Assembly: GCA_019358855.1 (NCBI GenBank)
Contig: JAHHII010000003.1
Span: forward strand, 62,001 to 126,000
DNA length: 64,000 bases
Direction of reading: 5' to 3'
From: Timaviella obliquedivisa GSE-PSE-MK23-08B
GTDB taxonomy: Bacteria; Cyanobacteriota; Cyanobacteriia; Elainellales; Elainellaceae
Within the stretch, counting starts at the first letter, position 1. Every line of letters starts with the position of its first letter. Shown piece by piece: positions 43,697 through 51,635 of this stretch. The position numbers were made by a program, and so were the translations under genes. Under the pieces are notes generated by a model that had not been told where the DNA came from, did not search any database, and saw nothing but the letters and a program-made list of their open reading frames with translations.

Positions 43697-43711
43697 CAAG
43701 AATTATTCTCA
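43697..43711 (-). promoter_or_regulatory. Fur-like box upstream of receptor 41038-43668
   Basis: CAAGAAT-T-ATTCTCA on the plus strand (TGAGAATAATTCTTG on the coding strand), a nearly perfect palindrome 29 bp before the start. Confidence 0.65.
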
Positions 43712-43759
43712 ATAGAATAGTAGTAAACAGTAGTGGATTGGCGATCGCATTGACCACTA

Positions 43760-43792
43760 TACGGAATTTTTTGAACGCTAGGCGGAATTTTT
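43760..43792 (-). promoter_or_regulatory. Direct-repeat operator upstream of receptor 41038-43668
   Basis: Half sites TACGGAATTTTTTG and GGCGGAATTTTTAT, CGG at 43762 and 43783, 21 bp apart, with GCTAG before the second. The second site overlaps the last codons of the AraC gene. HIP1 lies to the left (43741-43748). Confidence 0.68.
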
Positions 43793-44773
43793 ATAGCTAG
43801 ATAAATACTCTCTGGGTGTTACCCCAAACTTTTTACGAAATGCAGACGCAAAATAACTGCGATTGGCAAAACCGATCGCTTGAGCAATCTCAGAAATATT
43901 TAATTGGCGTTCTTCCAGCAATTGTTGAGCTTGCTCTAACCGATAATCATGTAAAAGACCAAACGCAGTGGTGTCAAACACCTGACGAAAGCCTCGCTTC
44001 AACGTGCAATCATTTAATCCAACCTGTCGCGCCAATTCCATTAAAGAGGGTGGATTATCTAAGCGCTGCATTAAAATTATTTTTGCTTGATGAATTCGAT
44101 CAACATCATCGGGTTTCAATGGATAAGCACAAGAAATAGTTTTTTTATTGTCGCGCAGTTTTAATTCTTCTTCTACTAACAGCGCCATCAATTCCCAAAC
44201 TTTGCTCTCCAAATACATCCGCTTGGTAATACCCTGAAAGGGACAATGGAGAATTTGCTGCACTGCTGTTTGCATCATGCCTGTCGTTGTGCCAGAACGA
44301 TTGTAATAAATTTGAGAAGAAGATTTAATTAAATGCTGTAACTCTTGTGGAACAGACTCTGCGGTTTGATTTAACCAAGTTGTGAATATCTCTTGCTCAA
44401 TATGGACATTGACATCTATCTGCTCAGTGTTAACCCATTCGCTGGTTTCGACGGGAGCTAACCCACTACCACACAGGGAATATTGCCCTGTACGAGCAGA
44501 ACTCTGCTGATTTTTGTATCCACCCGCCAGATGAAAGCTGTACTCCAAAGGATGCTCTCTCTCCGGTAATTGCATCGTGACAGTGTCATGCAGCTGATAG
44601 TGAGCGATCGCCAATTCCACGCCATCCCGCAATCTAATCTCGCGCCAATAGCCCTGACCCAATTGCTCAGGATATTTCCAAGTGATATCAAACTTATCAT
44701 CACTAAAGGCATTTTGTTCTTCTACATCTTGAAACAATGCCCAGTAGTCAGATTGAGAGAGTGCGATCGCCAT
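43778..44773 (-). CDS. AraC family transcriptional regulator (PchR-like)
   Basis: Regulator of 331 residues opening MAIALSQSDYWALFQD. DNA-binding half: DDVDRIHQAKIILMQRLDNP, PSLMELARQVGLNDCTLKRG and GFANRSYFASAFRKKFGVTP, the best match to the family pattern among the six. It lies just upstream of receptor operon 41038-39657 and marks the right edge of the siderophore island. Confidence 0.91.
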   Translation of the reverse strand: MAIALSQSDYWALFQDVEEQNAFSDDKFDITWKYPEQLGQGYWREIRLRDGVELAIAHYQLHDTVTMQLPEREHPLEYSFHLAGGYKNQQSSARTGQYSLCGSGLAPVETSEWVNTEQIDVNVHIEQEIFTTWLNQTAESVPQELQHLIKSSSQIYYNRSGTTTGMMQTAVQQILHCPFQGITKRMYLESKVWELMALLVEEELKLRDNKKTISCAYPLKPDDVDRIHQAKIILMQRLDNPPSLMELARQVGLNDCTLKRGFRQVFDTTAFGLLHDYRLEQAQQLLEERQLNISEIAQAIGFANRSYFASAFRKKFGVTPREYLSSYKNSA

Positions 44774-44794
44774 ATTAACGTGATTATGTTTAAT

Positions 44795-44809
44795 TGCAAA
44801 TCATTCCTA
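44795..44809 (-). promoter_or_regulatory. Fur-like box upstream of AraC gene 43778-44773
   Basis: TGCAAAT-C-ATTCCTA on the plus strand, 22 bp before the start, in a region alike to 26906-26965. Confidence 0.63.
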
Positions 44810-44833
44810 TTATTAATACCTTAATCTCTAGCA

Positions 44834-44845
44834 GGATTGCAATCC
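44834..44845. promoter_or_regulatory. Palindrome GGATTGCAATCC upstream of AraC promoter
   Basis: Identical to 26950-26961 and at the same distance from the Fur-like box. Confidence 0.45.
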
Positions 44846-45024
44846 AGAACAGCAGTTGCACAGTTAGGCACGAGCCTAAAATTTGCTAAAGTAAAGGGAA
44901 TTCGGTTGTGCGTCTACTGCCTGATTTTGGCACATAACAGCTAAGGTTAGCGGTTGCAGATACCCTTGAACTCAGTACCCCGATCGCCTGTCAATCCAAG
45001 GCACTGATGCACTGACGTTGTTAG

Positions 45025-45183
45025 CTGGAACACAGCCCTATAGGCATCAGCTATGCCTACACAAACCACTTTGCGGGTGCTTTTGGAATCACAGAAAATG
45101 CTGAAACCCCTGCCTTAGCAAATAACTTTCAGGATTGCTCAGGAATCATCGTGCCTATTTTTGAATTTATTCCATCAAGTTGA
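45025..45183 (+). pseudogene. C-terminal relic of an unidentified gene
   Basis: An open stretch without a start reads GISYAYTNHFAGAFGI, then ETPALANNFQDCSGIIVPIF and ends FEFIPSS with a stop. The composition looks like real protein, but I do not recognise the family. An in-frame stop lies just before it. The rest of the 44,850-45,582 gap shows no gene I can support. Confidence 0.4.
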
Positions 45184-45582
45184 AAAAACCATGAAGTCTG
45201 TCCTAGCTTAAGTCGGTGGTCAGAAAAGGAGTTATCAAGCAGTTTCTGGCTTTCATCCAACCGAGCAGGCAACGATCGCAAGCCAATTGTAGTGAAACTT
45301 GAAAGCTTAACGTTGGGTGTCCAAAAGCTACAGAAATTCCTGTTTATCCTATTAGAAGCTGGTTCGCGCCCTACCTCATCTTTCAAATCACCGCGACGAT
45401 GCTATAAAAAAACGATCGCCAGAGGGATAACTCTAAAGGTTAAACTCAAGGAGGTTACAATTAGCCCCATAGGTCAGGCAAAGAATGGCTAATTCATTGC
45501 TCGGTTGAGCGACCATCTTGTCAAAGTGACCAATCTTGCTAATAACTGCAATCCTAGAAGTTGGACAAACAGAGGTTTTGCG

Positions 45583-46290
45583 ATGGAAGCCCGAAAACCG
45601 GATCAGGAAGCTGCGAGACTTGAAGCCCTGAGACAATATCAGATCTTAGACACGCCTTCGGAACAAGCGTATGATGACTTCACTTTATTAGCCTCGTTCA
45701 TCTGTGAGGTTCCGATCGCCCTCATTAGCCTGGTAGATGCAGATCGGCAGTGGTTTAAGTCCAAAGTGGGCTTAGAGGTGAGCGAGACTGCTCGGAATAT
45801 TTCGTTTTGCGGTCACACCATTTTAAGTGATAAAACCTTGGTAGTAAATGATGCTCTTTGTGATCAACGGTTTATCAATAACCCTCTCGTTACCTCCGAC
45901 CCATCAATTCGCTTTTACGCTGGTGCCCCGCTGATCAGCCCAGAGGGACATACTCTCGGTTCTCTTTGTGTCATTGATCGACAGCCGCGATCGTTGTCAG
46001 AGTTGCAGAAGACAGCGCTGGAGTCACTGGCAAGACAGGTTGTTGCCCAACTAGAATTACGGCGAGTTTCGGCAAGACTTGCTGAATCTCTCGACAAAAT
46101 TAAGCAGATGGAAGGGCTGATTCCCATTTGCTCTTACTGCAAAGGCATTCGCGATGACCAAGGCTATTGGTCAACGGTTGAGCAATTCATTAAGCAGCAT
46201 TCAACCGTGGAGTTTACCCATGGCATTTGCAATAATTGTATGCAAGAGCACTTCCCTGATGTAGCCATGGTTTTGCTAAAAGACCCTTAA
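45583..46290 (+). CDS. GAF domain protein with C-terminal CxxC...CxxC module
   Basis: Protein of 235 residues from the ATG at 45583; an ORF extension of 26 residues upstream is not favoured. The opening ARLEALRQYQILDTPSEQAYDD is the standard lead of signalling GAF proteins, followed by a GAF domain (about 28-160) with SFCGHTI and APLISPEGHTLGSLCVID. After a short coiled helix comes ICSYCKGIRDDQGYW and later GICNNCM, that is Cys183, Cys186, Cys216 and Cys219. This terminal module also occurs behind response-regulator and PAS/GAF sensors, where it may bind a metal. No output enzyme is attached, so it would act through a partner. It stands alone, with no operon. Confidence 0.85.
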   Translation: MEARKPDQEAARLEALRQYQILDTPSEQAYDDFTLLASFICEVPIALISLVDADRQWFKSKVGLEVSETARNISFCGHTILSDKTLVVNDALCDQRFINNPLVTSDPSIRFYAGAPLISPEGHTLGSLCVIDRQPRSLSELQKTALESLARQVVAQLELRRVSARLAESLDKIKQMEGLIPICSYCKGIRDDQGYWSTVEQFIKQHSTVEFTHGICNNCMQEHFPDVAMVLLKDP

Positions 46291-46775
46291 TCAGGTCGTG
46301 TTCCACACATAACAGGCTGAGGGGATTATTGCGGAAGTTGATAGTAGGTGTCCTGGTGATTAAGGACACATTTATTTATCCGATTGGGTCTAATCGGATA
46401 AACTCAAAACGGCTTGTCGATCGGGATGCAGTTCATCAGTCAGCGTTCGCAGGACGCTCAACTTCTTGGTATAGCTGAGAAAATTGTTGAGGTTATGGGC
46501 ACGATTACTCACCCGCCTAGATACTAGGAGAACTGACGGCAGCAGAACTGACGATCGCTGTATAACAGACTCTGAGGGAGTTGCTCAAACTATAAGGATT
46601 GTAACAGTAGGAATAAAGTAAAAATTTCGCTCATTTAACCCTTATTAGAGTAGTTTAGTTAGGTCAAGACCTTCTCAATAAGAATAAGCCTGCTCCATCG
46701 CTAATGTAGTATCTACATCTGTAATACCCCAACTGAATTTAGTTTCAACTTGTACTGTACTTAGGGAGAATACTC
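46291..46775. other. Intergenic region, no gene seen
   Basis: No coding frame, RNA gene or clear repeat. The last 20 bases hold AGGGAGAA, the ribosome-binding site of the next gene, seven bases before its GTG start. Confidence 0.5.
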
Positions 46776-48527
46776 GTGAGTTTTACAAGAAGAGCCATAC
46801 AGACAATATGGCTGATAATTTTTCTTGCATTTTGCCTTCCTTCAGGCATTGCCTATGGTGTAGAAATTACCTCCTTAGTCGGAGAGCCTTCGCAACTAAC
46901 AGTTGCCACCTTCAATGTCGAAAACCTTGATCCCAAAAAGGAAGCAGTCTCCAAGGTTGATGGCAATACAGCCAGAAACGTTGATGATGATGTGCAAAGC
47001 GGTAAGTTTGTAGCTTTAGCAAACCAGATTGTTACTAATCTTAAAGAACCGGACATCATTGCTTTGCAAGAAGTACAGGACAATGATGGAGCCGAACTGA
47101 GTTCAGTGGTTGACGCTGATCTGACTGCCAAAACTCTGACTGATTCCATCGAATCTGCCGGAGGTCTAACCTATCAATATCAGGAAATTTCTCCTGAGAA
47201 CGGACAGGATGGAGGTCAACCGGGTGGCAATATCCGAGTAAGCTTTTTGTTCAATCCTCAACGAGTTAAGCTAGAGAAACTTGAACGTTTTGCAGATGAT
47301 CCAGCTTTTTTGGAGAGCCGCAAGCCTTTAGTGGGTGAATTTACGTTTAACAATATTCCCCTTACCCTAATTAATAACCACTTTGCTTCCAAAAGTGGGG
47401 GAGCGGCTTCCGACACACAGCGGATAGCTCAAGCCAGAATTGTTAACAAATTTATTGTAAATCGCCTGAATACTGACTCAACGGCAAACATCATTGTTCT
47501 TGGCGATCTGAACGATACTCCGAATTCCCAACCAATAAAAGCCCTTGCCGGAACTAATCTGAAAAATTTAGTAGACAATATTCCATTGGCAGATCGCTTT
47601 TCTTTTATATTTAGAGGGAGCAAGGAGCAAATTGACCAGATCCTGATTACCCAAAACTTATTTAGTAATGGGAATCCTGAGATAGAGGCTGTTCACATTA
47701 ATGCAGGTATACGTAACTCAGCTAGCGATCATGACCCTGTGATTGCTCGATTTACTCTATCTGCCCCTGGGGCACTTGCTCCTATTCAACCGTCTCCTGT
47801 GGTTCGTCCTAACCCACCAGCCGCTACGTCAAACACAATTCTTCCTGGTATTACAGGAGACAATTTACTGGAAGAGCTAGATCGGCTTTACTCTCCTCGT
47901 ATCAGTCTTGGTTACGGCAGTGCCAGAGACCTACTCTATACGGAAATAGATAACCAAGGCGGGATAGTCACAGATATCTACAGCGGCTATAGTGTTTCAA
48001 TCAAAAAAAATTCGGCTAAACCTAGAGAGGAAGCTGCGCAACATAGAATTAATGCAGAACATGTATGGCCGCAAAGCATGGGAGCTAAGGGTCCCGCAAA
48101 AAGCGATTTACATAACCTTTTTGCCTCAAGAGCAGAGGTTAACAGCGATCGGGCAAACTTTCCATTTGCAGATATTCCTGATAGCCAAACCACATCTTGG
48201 TACCTTGATGATGACGAACTATTTGTCAAACCCAGTCCACAGGATATTGACAAGTATAGTGAATTCAAAAGGGGAGCTTTTGAACCACGAGAAGCGAAGA
48301 AAGGAGACATTGCTCGCGTAATGTTCTATTTCCGCACAGTGTATCCAGAACTAGCAGATGAGAATTTCTTTGAGGCACAACAAGATACGCTTTGTAGATG
48401 GCAAGCGGATGATCCAGTTGATGCCATTGAGATGACTCGCAGTCGTGCGATCGCTAGAACACTTCAAGGTAATGAGAATCCATTTGTGTTAGATTCTACA
48501 CTGTCAAAACGAACCTATTGCCGCTAG
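46776..48527 (+). CDS. Secreted two-domain nuclease: EEP-type endonuclease plus EndA/NucM-type endonuclease I
   Basis: Protein of 583 residues with a GTG start behind a good ribosome-binding site and a signal peptide (IWLIIFLAFCLPSGIAYG). Residues about 40-330 are an endonuclease/exonuclease/phosphatase domain: VATFNVENLDP, IIALQEVQDN, NNHFASKSGG, VLGDLNDTPNS and SASDHDPVIARF carry the usual Asn, Glu, His, Asp and terminal Asp-His residues. After a Pro-rich linker (PSPVVRPNPPAA), residues about 355-583 are an endonuclease I domain with INAEHVWPQSMG and SDLHNLFASRAEVNSDR, the His-Asn metal site. It probably degrades extracellular DNA for phosphate or nucleotides. The fusion of two unrelated nuclease folds is notable. 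Confidence 0.9.
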   Translation: MSFTRRAIQTIWLIIFLAFCLPSGIAYGVEITSLVGEPSQLTVATFNVENLDPKKEAVSKVDGNTARNVDDDVQSGKFVALANQIVTNLKEPDIIALQEVQDNDGAELSSVVDADLTAKTLTDSIESAGGLTYQYQEISPENGQDGGQPGGNIRVSFLFNPQRVKLEKLERFADDPAFLESRKPLVGEFTFNNIPLTLINNHFASKSGGAASDTQRIAQARIVNKFIVNRLNTDSTANIIVLGDLNDTPNSQPIKALAGTNLKNLVDNIPLADRFSFIFRGSKEQIDQILITQNLFSNGNPEIEAVHINAGIRNSASDHDPVIARFTLSAPGALAPIQPSPVVRPNPPAATSNTILPGITGDNLLEELDRLYSPRISLGYGSARDLLYTEIDNQGGIVTDIYSGYSVSIKKNSAKPREEAAQHRINAEHVWPQSMGAKGPAKSDLHNLFASRAEVNSDRANFPFADIPDSQTTSWYLDDDELFVKPSPQDIDKYSEFKRGAFEPREAKKGDIARVMFYFRTVYPELADENFFEAQQDTLCRWQADDPVDAIEMTRSRAIARTLQGNENPFVLDSTLSKRTYCR

Positions 48528-48535
48528 AAAATACA

Positions 48536-48580
48536 GGAAGTCTTAACTCTATTGGGAAATAGTTTGAGACTTCCGTTTTC
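48536..48580 (+). terminator. Hairpin terminator after the secreted nuclease gene
   Basis: Stem GGAAGTCT / AGACTTCC (48536-48543 and 48567-48574) continued by a weaker inner stem around ATTGGGAAAT, then GTTTTC. The T-run is short, so it may be partly efficient. Confidence 0.6.
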
Positions 48581-48608
48581 GGCAAATAAGTAAATGCATT
48601 TCTCGACC

Positions 48609-48750
48609 AATGAAAGTATGAAAATCCGTTTCCCCTGCCCTCGCAGGGCAGGGGCTAGGGGTTAGGTTGAGTGGCTAACGCAGCGAGATAAACCTCTCCC
48701 CAACCCCTCTCCTGAAGGAAAGGGGCTTTGAGCAGGTTCATACTTTCATT
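48609..48750. mobile_element. MITE-like element with 14-bp terminal inverted repeats
   Basis: The ends AATGAAAGTATGAA (48609-48622) and TTCATACTTTCATT (48737-48750) are perfect inverted repeats. The 114 bp inside hold two GC-rich hairpins, CCCCTGCCCT / AGGGCAGGGG (48632-48654) and CCCCTCTCCT / AAAGGGG (48703-48725); Pyr-rich hairpins of this kind are common dispersed repeats in cyanobacteria. No ORF and no clear target-site duplication are seen. Confidence 0.65.
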
Positions 48751-49011
48751 CAGCAACGCTGGAATTCGTAGTCTTAGGCTCTCGTTCTTTAGATTGGCGA
48801 TCGCCTTTATTTGTAACGCGATCGCATTTTCAATTCTGAGTGGAGCTTCGGCAATCAGAAAAAGTGGATCTATATTTCCATCGTTTCTAGGCTCCATCCA
48901 CAAAATCCAAAGGGAGTCTCCCAATGCGTGAATCTTAACGATATGCTATTGATCCGACATTTCTACAAGATTGTCGTCTACGCCTCACCTTCCATTACCA
49001 AGAACTGTAAC

Positions 49012-49118
49012 GCGAAACCAATCCGAGCATTTGTACCAATATTGCCCAATATCTTGCAGAAGCCGCCGCTGATCTCTCTAAGCTTGAAGCAGAAGCCGCT
49101 CAGTCTAATGTAGCTTAG
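49012..49118 (+). pseudogene. C-terminal relic of an unidentified gene
   Basis: One frame reads ETNPSICTNIAQYLAEAAAD and LSKLEAEAAQSNVA to a stop at 49118, with normal protein composition but no start. Apart from this and the element at 48609-48750, I find no gene in 48,580-49,416. Confidence 0.35.
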
Positions 49119-49416
49119 GTGGAATTTCGATCGCATTACCTCCACAATCTGTTCAATTACAGGGGTAGTTCACAGATTTCTTCCTAAGGGCTGCCTTTCT
49201 CTATTCTCAGAAGAGACTAAGCGAAGTACTTTAATGCGATCGCTCAACCCTCCAATTCTACATCACTGACAAAATGATTTTTCTCGTTCCTTGAGTGAAG
49301 ATTAGGAATAAGAAAAACCTAACTTTATAGCCTTATAGCCTTCCATTTTAGTTAATCGCAACAACGAATTAGAGATTCTATATATAGTTATTGCTCTTTA
49401 GAAGCTAGTTCTATAC

Positions 49417-50757
49417 TCAATGTGGACGACATTCGTATAGCTTAGCGATCTGTGCATCGAGTTGAGCAACATCTCTATATCCAACTGAGATAAGACTCAT
49501 TAAACTCAAAATCGTCCATGATGCATACTTACATATTTCTGTAAGTTCAGCCTCATCTACACTATTTCTTAAGCCTCTGTGAACTATCTTTGATCTCTTG
49601 TCATAAAGACTTTTTACTGAACTATAAACAACATCAATTTCATCTGATGTTATGAACTGATAGTCGCTAAAAGCAGCTAGAGCAGAGATGCCGCGCGCTA
49701 AAGCGCCAGCAACACCTTTTTCTTTGTGTGAAAATATACACTCAAGGGCAGTCCAATACTTTAGGAATGAAATATCCCAATCAAATTCATTTTGAGCTTC
49801 ACCTGACCAATACATTGCTGTTAACAGACATCCTTCTAGCTGTGCCCGGTCATTACTATTCATATTCAGTATTCTAACAATTTCATCAAAGTAAAGTTTT
49901 TCTTTAATTTCATTCAGTCTTTCTTGGTTGACAGGGAAGTCTTGTGACGGTTTTCTTGTTACATTCCAGTGAAAGGAAAGATTTCCAGAAAATGCTTCTT
50001 TAGCTAAAACTTGGTTTTCATCAACATACGTTTCAGATACAACATTAATCTTCAGTAAATTTTCATGTATGCGTTTATAGAAAAGAAGGCATATCAGATA
50101 TCTAAAATAATTAATTGTTTCTCTTGTTCTAAGTTCTGCAAGCTTCTTAGAAGATTTAGAGTCGCCCGAACAACGGCACCTTATACAAACTCTATTTAAA
50201 AAATTTTTCTCTATAAACTCTGTGTATGTACCGTTTTGGTTTGTATCATCGCCTGTAGATAAGACTTCATTCATTACCTCTTGATTAAATTCTAATATTT
50301 GAATTGAACCAAAATCTATTTTTGAGATGCCAATTAGCTTAATACCTTCTAAGGAAAAGTAAAAATCATAGAGCTTTAATTTTGAATCAATTCTACAAAA
50401 CAAAGTCTTTAACACCTCCTCAAACTCTCTCGGATGATTTGACTCTTCAATAAAAGATAGTTCTGATTGAAGCTCATACTTAACGCTTTCATAAACTGTT
50501 CCAAAGCTATAGCTATTTTTAATTTCAGGGATTGCATAAATAGCTTTAGCGAAATTCCTAATCTCTTCTCGTGCTCTCTCTTTGGGATAAATATAGCTTC
50601 CAGAGTTCATCCTTAATTTATATGTAGCTACCTCAACCAATGAAAGCTTCATAGCTTCTTGGGAATCGCTAAAGTACTGATTAGTTTTTAATAAGACGTT
50701 TTCCCAGATATTTTTTGCTATCCGCTTGGACTTTGGATGCTTGAAATTAAAAACCAT
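49417..50757 (-). CDS. Uncharacterised protein with C-terminal HEPN-like region
   Basis: Protein of 446 residues from the ATG at 50757. I do not recognise a named family for the N-terminal two thirds. Around residue 195 is VCIRCRCSG, a possible Cys metal site. The C-terminal part has WDISFLKYWTALECIFS, ARGISALAAFSD, SVKSLYDKRSKIVHRG and a closing helix, which is the form of Apea-like HEPN domains (Rx4-6H: Arg-Ser-Lys-Ile-Val-His). HEPN domains often act as RNases in defence or stress systems, so a defence role is possible, but there is no partner gene beside it. The AT-rich, Ser/Ile/Lys-rich coding differs from the neighbours and suggests horizontal transfer. Confidence 0.75.
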   Translation of the reverse strand: MVFNFKHPKSKRIAKNIWENVLLKTNQYFSDSQEAMKLSLVEVATYKLRMNSGSYIYPKERAREEIRNFAKAIYAIPEIKNSYSFGTVYESVKYELQSELSFIEESNHPREFEEVLKTLFCRIDSKLKLYDFYFSLEGIKLIGISKIDFGSIQILEFNQEVMNEVLSTGDDTNQNGTYTEFIEKNFLNRVCIRCRCSGDSKSSKKLAELRTRETINYFRYLICLLFYKRIHENLLKINVVSETYVDENQVLAKEAFSGNLSFHWNVTRKPSQDFPVNQERLNEIKEKLYFDEIVRILNMNSNDRAQLEGCLLTAMYWSGEAQNEFDWDISFLKYWTALECIFSHKEKGVAGALARGISALAAFSDYQFITSDEIDVVYSSVKSLYDKRSKIVHRGLRNSVDEAELTEICKYASWTILSLMSLISVGYRDVAQLDAQIAKLYECRPH

Positions 50758-51009
50758 CAAATGAGCTAGGGTAATGATTTGGCACTTATCGACAAACTCA
50801 AGTAATTGCCTATTAGCAACCTTACTTAAGTTAGACCTAAATAGTAACAGATAACCTTGTAAACGATTGCCAAGACTGGAAGTGTGAGTGGCACGAGTTG
50901 TAATTAGAGTAAGCCGTTTCTGTCTAGATATCCCATTGTCGGAATTAGACAGAGACCCAACTTTCTAAACGAGCCGCTCTACTAAATGCTACAAAAATCC
51001 CTTTGCCCC

Positions 51010-51039
51010 TTGACTTTCACTGACAAATCTCGGTATTCT
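51010..51039 (+). promoter_or_regulatory. Candidate promoter for the double-hairpin leader
   Basis: TTGACT (51010-51015) and TATTCT (51034-51039) with an 18-bp spacer, about 40 bp before the first hairpin. Between the HEPN-like gene and this site I see nothing else. Confidence 0.4.
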
Positions 51040-51075
51040 CCAAAGCTAAGGCTGTGTGCAATGAAACACAGTCAG

Positions 51076-51229
51076 ACCCCAAAAACCTAGCACCGCCCAT
51101 CGCTGTTAGCAGCAGCAGATGGACGGCTAACCCCCAAACTGTACTCAGCAGTCTGGTGGCTGTCGGAGATTTTAACATCCCCTAGCCGCCCTGATTCGCT
51201 ACGACTTGATGGGCGGCTAGGTTTTGGGT
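51076..51229 (+). ncRNA. Candidate structured leader: two homologous hairpins
   Basis: Two hairpins with nearly the same arms follow one another. Hairpin 1 pairs CCTAGCACCGCCCATC (51086-51101) with GATGGACGGCTAA (51118-51130); hairpin 2 pairs CCTAGCCGCCC (51181-51191) with GGGCGGCTAGG (51211-51221). Arm 1 of the first can also pair with arm 2 of the second over about 22 bp including the flanking CCCCAAAA / TTTTGGG. These are mutually exclusive folds, as in attenuators. The small ORF at 51264-51530 begins 35 bp downstream. No known RNA family is recognised. Confidence 0.5.
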
Positions 51230-51263
51230 TTTCTGTACCCCGAAACTCAAAGGATGACAACCA

Positions 51264-51530
51264 ATGAATACAAGCTTGAAAAGCAAGCTACGAAGCAAAT
51301 TGCCCATTCAATCGGCGGTTGACGCTCAGAGGGCTGCGTTGCCCCAACCAATTCCTCAGCGAGAACAACTGGCAGTGTTGCTGATTGGCTCCCCGGATGG
51401 CGTGCGCGAGAACATCCACGAATTACATCAGCGGGGCTATGCGGAAGCGGGAACCTGGAGTGGGCTATTGCCTGCCCCGAACCCAGGTGAAGTGATGAGC
51501 GTGCTGATCCGTTATCGCTTGGCATTGTAA
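51264..51530 (+). CDS. Small uncharacterised protein
   Basis: Protein of 88 residues starting at an ATG with AAAGGAT seven bases upstream. Basic N-terminus (MNTSLKSKLRSKLP), then QREQLAVLLIGSPDGVRENI and HELHQRGYAEAGTWSGLLPA, which have the feel of a folded alpha/beta unit. I do not recognise the family. It follows the double-hairpin leader, which may control it, and ends before a strong terminator. Confidence 0.65.
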   Translation: MNTSLKSKLRSKLPIQSAVDAQRAALPQPIPQREQLAVLLIGSPDGVRENIHELHQRGYAEAGTWSGLLPAPNPGEVMSVLIRYRLAL

Positions 51531-51582
51531 GCGCGCGCTTTAAGACACCCGCAAGGGGTCGCTAACCAAACAACGGGATGAC

Positions 51583-51617
51583 AGCGGTATGCACTAAAGT
51601 TCTAGGCGCATACCGCT
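51583..51617. terminator. Bidirectional hairpin terminator
   Basis: Perfect 10-bp stem AGCGGTATGC / GCATACCGCT (51583-51592 and 51608-51617) with a 15-base loop and CTTTC after it, between two convergent genes. Confidence 0.6.
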
Positions 51618-51635
51618 CTTTCGACGATCAGAGAC

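Noticed and set aside
13211-43748. HIP1 octamers next to most of the direct-repeat operators as part of the operator
   Set aside because: HIP1 is abundant over the whole window, and the spacing to the half sites varies, so the adjacency can be chance or shared descent.
45505-45582. 26-residue N-terminal extension of the GAF protein
   Set aside because: The family lead ARLEALRQYQILDTP begins about ten residues after the ATG at 45583, and the extension has no likeness to the family.
48928-49113. Small ORF of 61 codons
   Set aside because: Another frame of the same stretch has better protein character (AEAAADLSKLEAEAA), and neither has a convincing start; treated as a relic.
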